DNA from: Bacillota bacterium
Lineage (GTDB): Bacteria > Bacillota > Clostridia > Acetivibrionales > DTU013
DNA: 23,654 nucleotides
Assembly: GCA_023412665.1 (NCBI GenBank)
Contig: JAEZCA010000048.1
Location: forward strand, 1-23,654
Direction of reading: 5' to 3'
Shown here in pieces: positions 15,236 through 23,518 of this stretch (positions are counted from its first letter, which is position 1; each line of letters starts with the position of its first letter). The position numbers and the translations under genes are program-made. The notes under the pieces are model-generated. The model was given only the letters and a program-made list of their open reading frames with translations, searched no databases and was not told the origin of the DNA.

Positions 15236-17149
15236 TCATTTTTTGCTTCTGTTCACCCGTTTCCTAACTGCTTTACGTGTCGTTCCGCTTTTTTCAAGGA
15301 CACTCACGCTGTTATTCCGCGGGCCTCTTTGTCCTCTGCCGCGTGGTTTTTCCATGCTGCTTTGTTCAGGCCGCACAAGGCATTCTCTTCCAAAGCCTAT
15401 CAGATCCTCCCTCCCAGCAAGATGTAAAGCTTCTCTGACAAGCTTATGGTTCTCCTTCCTTTTAAACTGGAGCAAAGCTCTCTGCATTGCCTTCTCTTTT
15501 GGATCAGCGGGGATATACACCTTTTTCATCGTCCTTGGGTCGAGAGAAGTATAGAACATACATGTGGACAATGTGCCGGGGGTAGGATAAAAATCCTGTA
15601 CCTGCTCAGGTGTATAGCCTGTTTTTTTCAGGTATACCGCCAATTCGACAGCTGCTTTCAGATCGCTGCCCGGATGGCTTGATATCAGATATGGTACAAG
15701 ATACTGCTCCTTCCCCAACTCCTTATTGATCTCGTAAAATTTCTTTACAAATGCATCATATACCCTTCTGCCCGGCTTACCCATTTTTTCAAGGACTCTG
15801 TCCACCACATGCTCAGGCGCGACCTTCAGCTGGCCGCTTACATGGTGTTCACAAAGCTCTCTGAAAAAATCATCGTTTTTGTCCAGCATCAGATAATCAT
15901 ACCTGATCCCCGATCTGATAAATACCTTCTTTACTTCCGGTATCTCCCTGAGCTTCCTGAGCAGCTCAAGATATTCGGTATGGTCTGCTTTGAGATTTTT
16001 ACAGGGCTGCGGATACAAGCACTGCCTGCTTTTGCACACGCCATACTTTATCTGCCGTTCACATGCCACATTTCTGAAGTTTGCCGTAGGACCGCCCACA
16101 TCATGGATATAGCCTTTAAAACCTGGTTGCCAGACCAGTTTTTTTGCCTCATTGATAATGGAAGCCTGGCTGCGTTTTTGAATGCTCCTGCCTTGATGAA
16201 AATTTAACGCGCAGAAGGAACAGCCTCCATAGCATCCCCTATGACTGGTAATGCTGAATTCGACCTCAGTAATTGCTGGTATGCCCCCATGTGCCTCATA
16301 TGATGGATGATATGTTCTTTCAAATGGAAGGGCGTATATCCTGTCAAGCTCCTTAACAGACATGGGATATGCCGGCGGGTTCTGAACGACAAATCTGTCG
16401 CCGTGGAGCTGTACAAGAGTCTTTCCGGTTATTGCATCCTGCTCGTTGTACTGGATCATAAATGCTTCGGCATATGCCCTTTTGCTTTGGCTTACCTCGT
16501 CAAAGGATGGCAGCAAATGACTTTCTTCGGTTTCCTCATACCTATCACAAACATATGCTGTGCCCCGTACATTCCTTATTCGGTTTATATCTGCTCCCTT
16601 TGCAAGTAATGCGGCTATTTCTGACATCGGCTTTTCTCCCATACCATATACCAGCATATCTGCCTTGCTGTCCAGCAATATAGACCTTCTAACCCTGTCA
16701 TCCCAGTAGTCATAATGGGCAAATCGTCTCAAGCTGGCTTCCAGACCGCCAATTATGACCGGTATGCCCTTGAATAACTCACGTATCCTATTGGCATATA
16801 CTATAACCGCTCTATCTGGCCTGTGGCCCGCCTCTCCTCCAGGGGAATAGCTATCGCTGCTTCTTGGCTTCCTGCTTGCGGTGTAATGGTTTACCATAGA
16901 ATCAATGACTCCTGAAGATATTAACACTGCGTAGTTAGGACGTCCTAACCTCATAAAGTCATTATTTGTTTTCCAGTTTGGCTGAGCAATTATTCCTACA
17001 CGGTAACCCTCGCTCTCAAGCATCCTTGTTATGATAGCATGTCCGAAGCTGGGATGGTCCACATATGCGTCACCGCTTATATATAGGAAGTCGATGCTGT
17101 CCCAGCCGCGCTCTTCCATATCTCTTCTGTTGGTTGGTAAAAATGACAT
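15236..17149 (-). CDS. YgiQ family radical SAM protein
   Basis: The protein of about 637 residues begins MSFLPTNRRDMEERGWD, the standard YgiQ opening, and carries the radical SAM cluster CYGGCSFC at about 306-313 (CxxxCxxC, binding the 4Fe-4S cluster). The N-terminal part has the family's GDAYVDHPSFG and IGGLEASLRR motifs. YgiQ proteins (TIGR03904) are widespread; the reaction is not established. An upstream GTG at 17155 overlaps AGGAG, so the ATG at 17149, five bases after it, is the likely start. The C-terminal 50 residues are basic and low in complexity (RGRGQRGPRNN, RKAVRKRVNRSKK), a common tail that may bind nucleic acid. It lies between spoIIIE/ftsK and rny, 187 bp from the former with a terminator between. 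Confidence 0.93.
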   Translation of the reverse strand: MSFLPTNRRDMEERGWDSIDFLYISGDAYVDHPSFGHAIITRMLESEGYRVGIIAQPNWKTNNDFMRLGRPNYAVLISSGVIDSMVNHYTASRKPRSSDSYSPGGEAGHRPDRAVIVYANRIRELFKGIPVIIGGLEASLRRFAHYDYWDDRVRRSILLDSKADMLVYGMGEKPMSEIAALLAKGADINRIRNVRGTAYVCDRYEETEESHLLPSFDEVSQSKRAYAEAFMIQYNEQDAITGKTLVQLHGDRFVVQNPPAYPMSVKELDRIYALPFERTYHPSYEAHGGIPAITEVEFSITSHRGCYGGCSFCALNFHQGRSIQKRSQASIINEAKKLVWQPGFKGYIHDVGGPTANFRNVACERQIKYGVCKSRQCLYPQPCKNLKADHTEYLELLRKLREIPEVKKVFIRSGIRYDYLMLDKNDDFFRELCEHHVSGQLKVAPEHVVDRVLEKMGKPGRRVYDAFVKKFYEINKELGKEQYLVPYLISSHPGSDLKAAVELAVYLKKTGYTPEQVQDFYPTPGTLSTCMFYTSLDPRTMKKVYIPADPKEKAMQRALLQFKRKENHKLVREALHLAGREDLIGFGRECLVRPEQSSMEKPRGRGQRGPRNNSVSVLEKSGTTRKAVRKRVNRSKK

Positions 17150-17265
17150 ACGCACTCCTGTCTTTCTATATTTTTCTGATCTCTATGCTGATAGTATTAA
17201 CATATTCAAGAAGTATTCCCCATATTTGACAATGATTAATCACTTGCAGCAGCAGAAGTATACTT

Positions 17266-17309
17266 ATAAAAAGCATATACCCATGCTGTTACGCATGCCG
17301 TATATGCCT
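17266..17309 (-). terminator. Terminator after spoIIIE/ftsK
   Basis: On the minus strand GCATATAC-GGC-ATGC pairs with GCAT-GG-GTATATGC (arms about 17273-17286 and 17293-17307) around a 6-base loop, followed by TTTTTAT. It stands about 33 bp after the ftsK stop. A small internal loop interrupts the 12-bp stem. Confidence 0.8.
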
Positions 17310-17341
17310 TAAATTCATTCAGCCTTAGCTGCGATTCCCAG

Positions 17342-19747
17342 TCACCCTTTATCCGACATCTGCATCTCATGCCATTGCTGCTTGGATATTAGTATCTGCC
17401 TGGGCTTGCTTCCTTCAAAACCACCCACGATGCCTCTTGCTTCCATTTGATCGACTATCCTTGCCGCTCTTGCATACCCGACCTTGAACTTGCGCTGTAT
17501 TAGTGAAACTGACGCCTGGCCTGCCTCTATTACCAGCTCTATTGCCCGTGAAAGTAATTCGTCGATATCATTGCTTTCATGTCCGACAGGTGTATCCTCA
17601 CTGTTTATCTCTTCTATTATATTATCGTCATACTCTGCATTTCCTTGAGTCTTGACATACTCCACAACTCGTTCGACTTCGGCATCAGTGATGTTTGCTC
17701 CCTGGACCCTGATCGGTTTTGCTTTGCCCACGGGATGCAGCAGCATATCGCCTCTGCCAAGCAGTTTTTCAGCTCCTGCCATATCCAGTATCGTCCTTGA
17801 GTCTATCTGTGAGGACACTGCAAAGGAAATCCTGGAGGGTATGTTTGCCTTTATTACACCGGTGATTACATCTACCGAAGGCCTTTGTGTAGCAATAACA
17901 AGATGCATGCCTGCCGCCCTTGCCATCTGAGCAAGCCTGCAAATAGCATCCTCAACATCATTGGGCGCCACCATCATAAGATCAGCCAGCTCATCTATGA
18001 TAATGACTATCTGAGGCATTATCTGCTGCTCACCGGTCTTTGCCATCAATTCATTATATCCCTTTATGTCCCTGACACTCTTGTCTGCAAAGAGCTTATA
18101 TCTGTTCACCATCTCCTGCACTGCCCAGTTAAGTGCACCTGCAGCTTTTTTAGGTTCGGTCACTACTGGTATAAGCAGATGTGGTATACCATTATACACC
18201 CCCAGCTCCACTACCTTTGGATCGATCATTAGCAGCTTTACTTCCTCTGGCGAGGATTTGTACAGCAAACTCACGATAAGACTGTTTATACAAACACTTT
18301 TTCCGGAACCCGTTGCACCGGCAATCAATAAATGAGGCATTTTTGAAATGTCCGATATAATGATTTCGCCTGAAACATCTTTACCTACCGCAAACGCAAG
18401 CTTTGACGGATGCTGCACAAACTCATTCGATTCTATTACGTCTCTTAACCTGACCATATTTACTTCTTTATTTGGAACCTCTATACCAATGGCAGCCTTT
18501 CCCGGTATCGGCGCCTCTATTCTGATACCCGGTGCGGCAAGATTCAACGCGATATCATCTGACAGGTTCACAATCCTGCTCACCTTTACACCGGCGCTGG
18601 GAGAAAGCTCATATCTGGTTACCGTCGGTCCCCGGGTCACATTCACCACCTTGGCAGAGACACCGAAGCTTGTAAGTGTTTCCTCCAGCTTCTTTGCGCC
18701 TTCCAGCACCTGATTGCGGTAGTTTTTAGTATTTCCTCCGTCTGAGATGTCTTCGCAAAGAAGCTCATATGGAGGATAAACATACTTTAGATGAGGTTTT
18801 ACGGGAGTTGAACCCTTTATTACTATCTCCTGAAGTCCGCGTTCGGCTTCTTCAGTCCTTACAGGCGCTGTCTCCCTGACAGGCCTGGGTTTTTCCCTGG
18901 TCTTTTTGATATCGCCTATGACAAGCTCCAGTGGCGTTTCCTCATTTGTTATTTCACTAATATCAGGCTCTAAAATAACAGGCTCTTTTTCAGCAGACTT
19001 TTTTTGAGGAGCCTTGTCTTTTGCTTTTATTTCCCTTGCCGTCTTTTCGATCTTAAAGTCTATTACCTTCGGTTTCTTGTCAAATCTCAATGAGATATCG
19101 TCCCCGTCTTCAACTATTGCCGCAGGTGCATCGTCTTCGTCATGTCTCGAAGGTTCTTCATTTTTCGCCCTTTGGACAAAGAGGTTTCTTATGTTCTTGA
19201 AAAATGCTGCTATAGACTTGTTTGTAAGTAAAATTACATCAACCAATGAAAGCGCAGTCAAAATAATAATCGTGCCAAGCACACGAAAGGTCACCAGAAA
19301 CGGAAGGCTTAATAGCCCGCCAAGCACTCCTCCGCCTGTCAGTGATACACCATCGTTATAAAACTGGCCAAGAGCTCTGACAGGTGTCAGACCTGCATAC
19401 TCCTCCGGCTTGTAATGGCTTGTCTGTATCATTGCTGATATCAGTATGAATAATATAAACATGTAGAGAGGCTTTTTGTTCAAATTGATCTTATCGTGTG
19501 CAAAAATCAGAAAAACCGCATAAAGGATAACTATAGGAGGAATCAGAAACGCCGGTATACCCAGCAGGCCCAGTGATACTTCCCTGACAAAGGTACCAAA
19601 CCGGCCGATGGAATTTGTAAAATAAAAACTCAACAGCACCAGTATTCCAACTGCCAATATAAGTATACCCTGTATTTCATTAATAAAATTATCCTGATTT
19701 TTTCTTTTGACCTTATACTTTTTCTTCTGTACCTTTTTACCTTTCAA
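17342..19747 (-). CDS. spoIIIE: DNA translocase FtsK/SpoIIIE
   Basis: The 801-residue protein has four N-terminal membrane helices (about 23-175), a charged Pro/Lys/Glu-rich linker (190-310), and the alpha-beta motor: Walker A GATGSGKS at 477-484, Walker B VIIIDELADL at 581-590, and ATQRPSVDVITG at 619-630. A C-terminal winged-helix gamma domain (about 728-785, QASVSLIQRKFKVGYARAARI) reads KOPS/SRS-like sequences. It pumps chromosomal DNA across the division or sporulation septum. Length is typical for clostridial and Bacillus members. It begins with TTG at 19747 after GGGGGTG. The Bacillus SpoIIIE neighbourhood (tepA-ylzJ-spoIIIE) is preserved apart from the chemoreceptor gene between ylzJ and this gene. 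Confidence 0.96.
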   Translation of the reverse strand: MKGKKVQKKKYKVKRKNQDNFINEIQGILILAVGILVLLSFYFTNSIGRFGTFVREVSLGLLGIPAFLIPPIVILYAVFLIFAHDKINLNKKPLYMFILFILISAMIQTSHYKPEEYAGLTPVRALGQFYNDGVSLTGGGVLGGLLSLPFLVTFRVLGTIIILTALSLVDVILLTNKSIAAFFKNIRNLFVQRAKNEEPSRHDEDDAPAAIVEDGDDISLRFDKKPKVIDFKIEKTAREIKAKDKAPQKKSAEKEPVILEPDISEITNEETPLELVIGDIKKTREKPRPVRETAPVRTEEAERGLQEIVIKGSTPVKPHLKYVYPPYELLCEDISDGGNTKNYRNQVLEGAKKLEETLTSFGVSAKVVNVTRGPTVTRYELSPSAGVKVSRIVNLSDDIALNLAAPGIRIEAPIPGKAAIGIEVPNKEVNMVRLRDVIESNEFVQHPSKLAFAVGKDVSGEIIISDISKMPHLLIAGATGSGKSVCINSLIVSLLYKSSPEEVKLLMIDPKVVELGVYNGIPHLLIPVVTEPKKAAGALNWAVQEMVNRYKLFADKSVRDIKGYNELMAKTGEQQIMPQIVIIIDELADLMMVAPNDVEDAICRLAQMARAAGMHLVIATQRPSVDVITGVIKANIPSRISFAVSSQIDSRTILDMAGAEKLLGRGDMLLHPVGKAKPIRVQGANITDAEVERVVEYVKTQGNAEYDDNIIEEINSEDTPVGHESNDIDELLSRAIELVIEAGQASVSLIQRKFKVGYARAARIVDQMEARGIVGGFEGSKPRQILISKQQWHEMQMSDKG

Positions 19748-19811
19748 AATTTCACCCCCGGCGCAATATAGCTGGCTTACATATAATGATGAGGAATGTC
19801 ATCTATCTATT

Positions 19812-19841
19812 AGTATATCATATTTCAGCCATATTTGACCA
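19812..19841 (-). promoter_or_regulatory. Possible promoter of spoIIIE/ftsK
   Basis: On the minus strand TGATATACT is an extended -10 (TATACT at 19812-19817). An imperfect -35 TGGTCA lies 18 bases upstream. It is 65 bases before the gene start, and no better candidate is seen in the 262-bp gap. Confidence 0.4.
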
Positions 19842-19862
19842 GCTAGTTTTTCAATAGAGGTA

Positions 19863-19914
19863 AGGGGACACCCCTTCACATGGGGCGATTTCCTATGGTT
19901 GAGGAATGTCCCTT
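19863..19914. repeat. Inverted repeat GGGGACA-type, copy 2
   Basis: AGGGGACA (19863-19870) pairs with TGTCCCTT (19907-19914), and the pairing continues inward through CCCTTCA against TGAGGAA. It shares its outer ends with the copy at 8644-8688, while the interior differs. It lies between the divergent ftsK and chemoreceptor promoters. Confidence 0.55.
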
Positions 19915-19951
19915 ATGAAGTCAAGATTTTTATCGAATTAAAAAGGATTTT

Positions 19952-19980
19952 TTGTTTTTTTGTCTAATTAATAATATACA
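19952..19980 (+). promoter_or_regulatory. Possible promoter of the chemoreceptor gene
   Basis: TTGTTT (19952-19957), a 17-base spacer and TATACA (19975-19980) lie 30 bases before the GTG start. The spacer is very AT-rich. No sigma-D (motility) pattern TAAA-N15-GCCGATAT is visible here. Confidence 0.4.
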
Positions 19981-20009
19981 AGTAAATCACGCAGAAAGCT
20001 GGTGTTTAT

Positions 20010-22139
20010 GTGAAAATACTTACTTCAGTTCTAGAAATTCTAAAAAAAGTACCAGATTTAGTAAAAAAGATACCCGGGATTATTACGCGCTCAAGGAAAA
20101 TCAGAACCCAGCTTATAGTGGCTTTCTTAGTACCGATACTTTTCATAGCCGTTCAAGGAATAATTACTTATAGTAATACGTCAAAAATGTCAACCACTAA
20201 TATTAAACAAGCAACCATGTCAGGCCTGGATAACAGCGGCAAATATCTTGAGGTCGTGCTTCGAACGATAGAAAGCCTGTCAGGCCAGATTTTTTCAAAC
20301 CCCGATGTTCAGAATTATCTTGCAAACGAATTTGAACCCGACGACTTTGAGGGAAAAAGACAAGCTCTTGAAGGTGTATCAAGCACTCTGGGGAATATCA
20401 CCTCGTTCAGCAAGGAAGTAAACAATATTATTCTGATTCCTGCCAAAAGCAATGTTAATGTAATGACTGCCTATTCGACAACAACGTTCAACAATATAAG
20501 TATGGAAAATTTAAATGATGCGGAATTCATTAAAGCTGTTGAAGCTTTGCCAAGCCGCAGTGCGTGGATCGGCAGCCATACTGAACTCGATGAGGTGGTA
20601 GGGCAGACTAAAGATGCCTATTCTCTTTCCTTTGTCCGTATAATCCGTAATATAGAGACTATGGATACCCTGGGTATCGTCATAATAGATGTCAAACCGG
20701 AAGTAATAGCTGAAATATCCACATCAATGAAAATTCTGGACACTCAGGAGTTCAGCCTGATCACATCTGACAACAGGATCATAACCAACGGAGTTGATGT
20801 TACTGCAACAAGCAATCTGGCAGCTTCTGAATTTTACCAGAATATTCTTGCGTCTGAAGATATATCAGGCAATGATACAGCAGATATCAATGGCACCAAG
20901 TATATGGTGGTTTATAGAAAAATTGCAAACACAGGCAATACACTTATAGGACTCCTGCCTGAAAGCTCGTTATATTCTTCATCCAGAGCGATACTGTATT
21001 CAACTGCCATTTTTACAATTATCGCTTTAGCTGCTGCTATATTAATTGGAATGCAAATAGCTAACAGTATGAGCCGAACTATAAACAGAATAATCAACGC
21101 ATCAGGAAAGGCTGCATCCGGAGATCTAACCGTATCGCTGCAGTCAAGAAGGCGTGATGAGCTTGGTACTCTTACCAGAAGCATTAACTCAATGATAACC
21201 AATATGCGGAGCCTGATTGAACAAACATTGGGTGTATCTGAAAAAGTCAGCGAGTCGGCCAATACCGTTGCATCTACTTCACAGCAGGTATCTTCAGTAT
21301 CCAGAGATATATCAAGAGCAATACAGGAAATATCTCAGGGCGCATCAGCACAGGCCTCCGATGCAGAGCATGGCGTAAGAAAAATTTCCTCACTTGCACA
21401 GAAGATCAACGATGTCACAAGCAATGCCGATTACATCAGCAGGCTTACAAGCAATGCAAAAACTATGACTCAGAACGGGCTGCTGGCAGTCGAAGACCTC
21501 GATGTCAAAGCCGGAAGGACTACCGAAATAACAAGAGAGATCATGGAAGATATCAGCCAATTGGATATACAGTCAAAATCCATAGGAAAAATAGTAAAGG
21601 TAATAAACAGCATTGCAGACCAGACCAACCTGCTTGCCTTAAATGCAGCTATAGAAGCCGCCAGGGCCGGAGAGGCAGGCAAAGGCTTCGCAGTCGTAGC
21701 CGATGAGGTCAGAAATCTAGCTGAGCGTTCCATGCAGTCAACGCGGGAGATTGCCAACATCGTTAAAGCGACACAGGATCAAACAGCAAAAACAGTGGAA
21801 AAAGCGACCGCATCCGAGTCTATATTGAGATCACAAAATGAGGCTGTTGCAAGCACTAATGAAATATTCAAGAAAATAATGGATTCCATGGAGAATCTTC
21901 TTGAGCAGGTCAAGCAGATCATGGCAAGTATAAACTCAATGGATGAGACTAAGGAACAGGCTATAAATGCAATTCAAAACATTTCGGCAGTTTCTGAAGA
22001 AACCGCTGCTTCCTCTCAGGAGGTAACAGCCTCGACCCAAGAACAGCTCTCCTGCATTGAAGAGCTTTCACGTTTCGCTGATGAATTGAAATCGGCATCT
22101 GATGAGCTTCAGAGCTCGGTATCAAAGTTCAAGCTCTGA
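20010..22139 (+). CDS. Methyl-accepting chemotaxis protein
   Basis: The 709-residue chemoreceptor has a cytoplasmic N-terminal leader of about 30 basic residues, membrane helix 1 (about 33-54), an extracellular dCache-like sensing region (55-325), membrane helix 2 (326-350), HAMP (351-403, ending before the methylation helices), and the signalling domain. The signalling tip is visible as IADQTNLLALNAAIEAARAGEAGKGFAVVADEVRNLAERS-type sequence at about 535-573, which contacts CheA and CheW. The ligand cannot be told. The start is a GTG at 20010 with only a weak Shine-Dalgarno (GGTG). It is the only plus-strand gene in the window and splits ylzJ from ftsK. A strong terminator follows 18 bp after the stop. 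Confidence 0.95.
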   Translation: MKILTSVLEILKKVPDLVKKIPGIITRSRKIRTQLIVAFLVPILFIAVQGIITYSNTSKMSTTNIKQATMSGLDNSGKYLEVVLRTIESLSGQIFSNPDVQNYLANEFEPDDFEGKRQALEGVSSTLGNITSFSKEVNNIILIPAKSNVNVMTAYSTTTFNNISMENLNDAEFIKAVEALPSRSAWIGSHTELDEVVGQTKDAYSLSFVRIIRNIETMDTLGIVIIDVKPEVIAEISTSMKILDTQEFSLITSDNRIITNGVDVTATSNLAASEFYQNILASEDISGNDTADINGTKYMVVYRKIANTGNTLIGLLPESSLYSSSRAILYSTAIFTIIALAAAILIGMQIANSMSRTINRIINASGKAASGDLTVSLQSRRRDELGTLTRSINSMITNMRSLIEQTLGVSEKVSESANTVASTSQQVSSVSRDISRAIQEISQGASAQASDAEHGVRKISSLAQKINDVTSNADYISRLTSNAKTMTQNGLLAVEDLDVKAGRTTEITREIMEDISQLDIQSKSIGKIVKVINSIADQTNLLALNAAIEAARAGEAGKGFAVVADEVRNLAERSMQSTREIANIVKATQDQTAKTVEKATASESILRSQNEAVASTNEIFKKIMDSMENLLEQVKQIMASINSMDETKEQAINAIQNISAVSEETAASSQEVTASTQEQLSCIEELSRFADELKSASDELQSSVSKFKL

Positions 22140-22156
22140 TAATTATCGTAACATAG

Positions 22157-22180
22157 GGCTGCCTTTCAGGCAGCCTTTTT
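22157..22180 (+). terminator. Terminator after the chemoreceptor gene
   Basis: GGCTGCC (22157-22163) and GGCAGCC (22169-22175) form a perfect 7-bp stem with loop TTTCA, followed by TTTTT on the plus strand. Its T-run overlaps the ylzJ stop codon at 22179 on the other strand, so both converging genes end here. Confidence 0.88.
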
Positions 22181-22403
22181 ATTTTAATTCATTTTCATTC
22201 ACTGCACTTCCAGGCTGGAAAGCGGGATCAAGAAACGAAGATAGTCTTGTACTTAATAGTCTTGACATCATATAGGTGCCGTTAGTCATTTGGGCAACCT
22301 GTACCTTCTCTCCCCTGTACTCACATTCAATATATCTTGCTCCTGCATAATTTTCAAAGCCTTCGAAAACAACCTCAGGCGGAACTATTGAATACAGGAT
22401 CAC
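22179..22403 (-). CDS. ylzJ: YlzJ-like protein
   Basis: The 74-residue protein begins MILYSIVPPEVVFEG and contains YIECEYRGEKVQV, both typical of the YlzJ-like family. The function is unknown. It overlaps the end of tepA by four bases (ATGA), so the two are coupled, exactly as in Bacillus between tepA and spoIIIE. It converges on the chemoreceptor gene and ends in that gene's terminator. Confidence 0.85.
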   Translation of the reverse strand: MILYSIVPPEVVFEGFENYAGARYIECEYRGEKVQVAQMTNGTYMMSRLLSTRLSSFLDPAFQPGSAVNENELK

Positions 22404-23176
22404 TGTAATTCGCCTCCTGCTGTAACTGTTTTGTCGGTTTTCAGCTTCATCCTTCTTTGCTCTATCAGCTCATAAAGCTTATTCATAGCATTCGACAGTC
22501 CTCCAACCTCATTTATAAGCTTGCTCCTTACAGCATCCTCTCCAAAAAGCACAGTGCCTACATCATTGGCAAGTTCGCCGGTCTTGAGCATTAGCTGTCT
22601 GAAATCCTCCTTTGAGATACCTGAGTTTTTTGAAACGAACTGTACAACTCTCTCCTGCATTTTATCAAAATACTCGTATGTCTGCGGAACGCCAATAACA
22701 AGTCCGTTAAGCCTGATAGGATGTATTGTCATCGTAGCGGAAGGGGCAATATATGAATAATCTGTAGATACCGCCATCGGAACTCCAATACTGTGGCCGC
22801 CTCCCAGAACAAGCGAGACCTTTGGCTTTTCCATACTTGCGACCATCTCAGCTATTGCAAGTCCTGCTTCAACATCGCCCCCAACTGTATTGAGAATGAG
22901 CAATAAGCCCTCTATTTCAGCGTTTTCCTCTATCGCAACCAACTGAGGGATCACATGCTCATATTTTGTTGTTTTATTCTGCGGGGGCAGGATGATATGC
23001 CCCTCTATTTGTCCGATGATCGTCAGGCAATGTATATTGCCTCTGGGGTTGGTCACGGTCATCCTTCCGAGCTCCTTTATCTCCTCGACGCGCTCCTTCT
23101 CCTTGTTTATTTCAGTCTGTTCAGCATCCATTACATCTGACCGGTCAAAGATGACCCTGTTTTCGCCATTTGGCAT
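22400..23176 (-). CDS. tepA: ClpP-like serine protease TepA
   Basis: The protein of about 258 residues has the ClpP/crotonase fold signature: NTVGGDVEAGLAIAEM (about 97-112), then GGGHSIGVP with the nucleophile at about S129, and TIHPIR with the catalytic His about 23 residues later. TepA proteins are linked with protein export and spore development in Bacillus; the substrate is not known. The frame opens with GTG at 23182, but that codon lies inside the Shine-Dalgarno GAGGTG, so I prefer the ATG at 23176, five bases after AGG. The N-terminal 40 residues are charged and probably coiled. It is coupled to ylzJ. Confidence 0.9.
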   Translation of the reverse strand: MPNGENRVIFDRSDVMDAEQTEINKEKERVEEIKELGRMTVTNPRGNIHCLTIIGQIEGHIILPPQNKTTKYEHVIPQLVAIEENAEIEGLLLILNTVGGDVEAGLAIAEMVASMEKPKVSLVLGGGHSIGVPMAVSTDYSYIAPSATMTIHPIRLNGLVIGVPQTYEYFDKMQERVVQFVSKNSGISKEDFRQLMLKTGELANDVGTVLFGEDAVRSKLINEVGGLSNAMNKLYELIEQRRMKLKTDKTVTAGGELQ

Positions 23177-23219
23177 ATGCACCTCATTAACTCAAATATT
23201 GTTATAACACTTCGGTTCA

Positions 23220-23252
23220 AAGAAAATTTTTCGTTTGTAGAAAAATTTTCTT
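23220..23252. repeat. 13-bp perfect AT-rich palindrome upstream of tepA
   Basis: AAGAAAATTTTTC (23220-23232) and GAAAAATTTTCTT (23240-23252) are perfect complements around GTTTGTA. It lies about 45 bp before the tepA start, so it may be a regulator-binding site. It has no GC stem and so is a poor terminator. I see no good promoter close to it. Confidence 0.5.
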
Positions 23253-23268
23253 ACCTCAGCAGTGTTTC

Positions 23269-23421
23269 AACGAGGCGGCAGATATGCTCATATCGTTTTC
23301 TTTCGATTAATCAAAAGAAAATATCTGAAAGGTAAATCGGTACCCGCCACCAAGCGTTTTTCAGCCCGAGGGCTGAAAATACGTAAAGAGGTGTGGCGGG
23401 GGGCCCATCTTTCGCCTCGTT
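23269..23421. repeat. 153-bp inverted-repeat element between tepA and rnpB
   Basis: Ends AACGAGGCGGCAGAT (23269-23283) and ATCTTTCGCCTCGTT (23407-23421) are inverted with two mismatches. Nested pairs follow: CCCGCCAC/GTGGCGGG (23343-23350 and 23393-23400) and TTTTCAGCCC/GGGCTGAAAA (23358-23379). It fills the middle of the 336-bp gene-free stretch. A 60-codon plus-strand frame runs through it (23262-23444) but looks like translated repeat. A MITE-like element is the simplest reading. Confidence 0.6.
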
Positions 23422-23472
23422 ACTCTTATTATTGTTTCTTTTAATAAGAATAATTCAAGATGCGCACCTAAA

Positions 23473-23505
23473 CGAAAACACCAGCCTTAAAAGCTGGTGT
23501 TTTCG
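23473..23505 (-). terminator. Terminator of rnpB
   Basis: CGAAAACACCAGC (23473-23485) pairs with GCTGGTGTTTTCG (23493-23505) in a 13-bp perfect stem, with TTTTCGTTTAG following on the minus strand. It stands just past the 3' end of RNase P RNA. Confidence 0.85.
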
Positions 23506-23518
23506 GTATTTTGTATGA

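Noticed and set aside
17150..17155. GTG start for the YgiQ protein
   Set aside because: It overlaps AGGAG; the ATG two codons later has proper spacing and matches the family start.
23177..23182. GTG start for tepA
   Set aside because: It overlaps GAGGTG, which serves the ATG at 23176.
23262..23444. 60-codon plus-strand frame
   Set aside because: It runs through the inverted-repeat element, is extremely basic and has no ribosome site.
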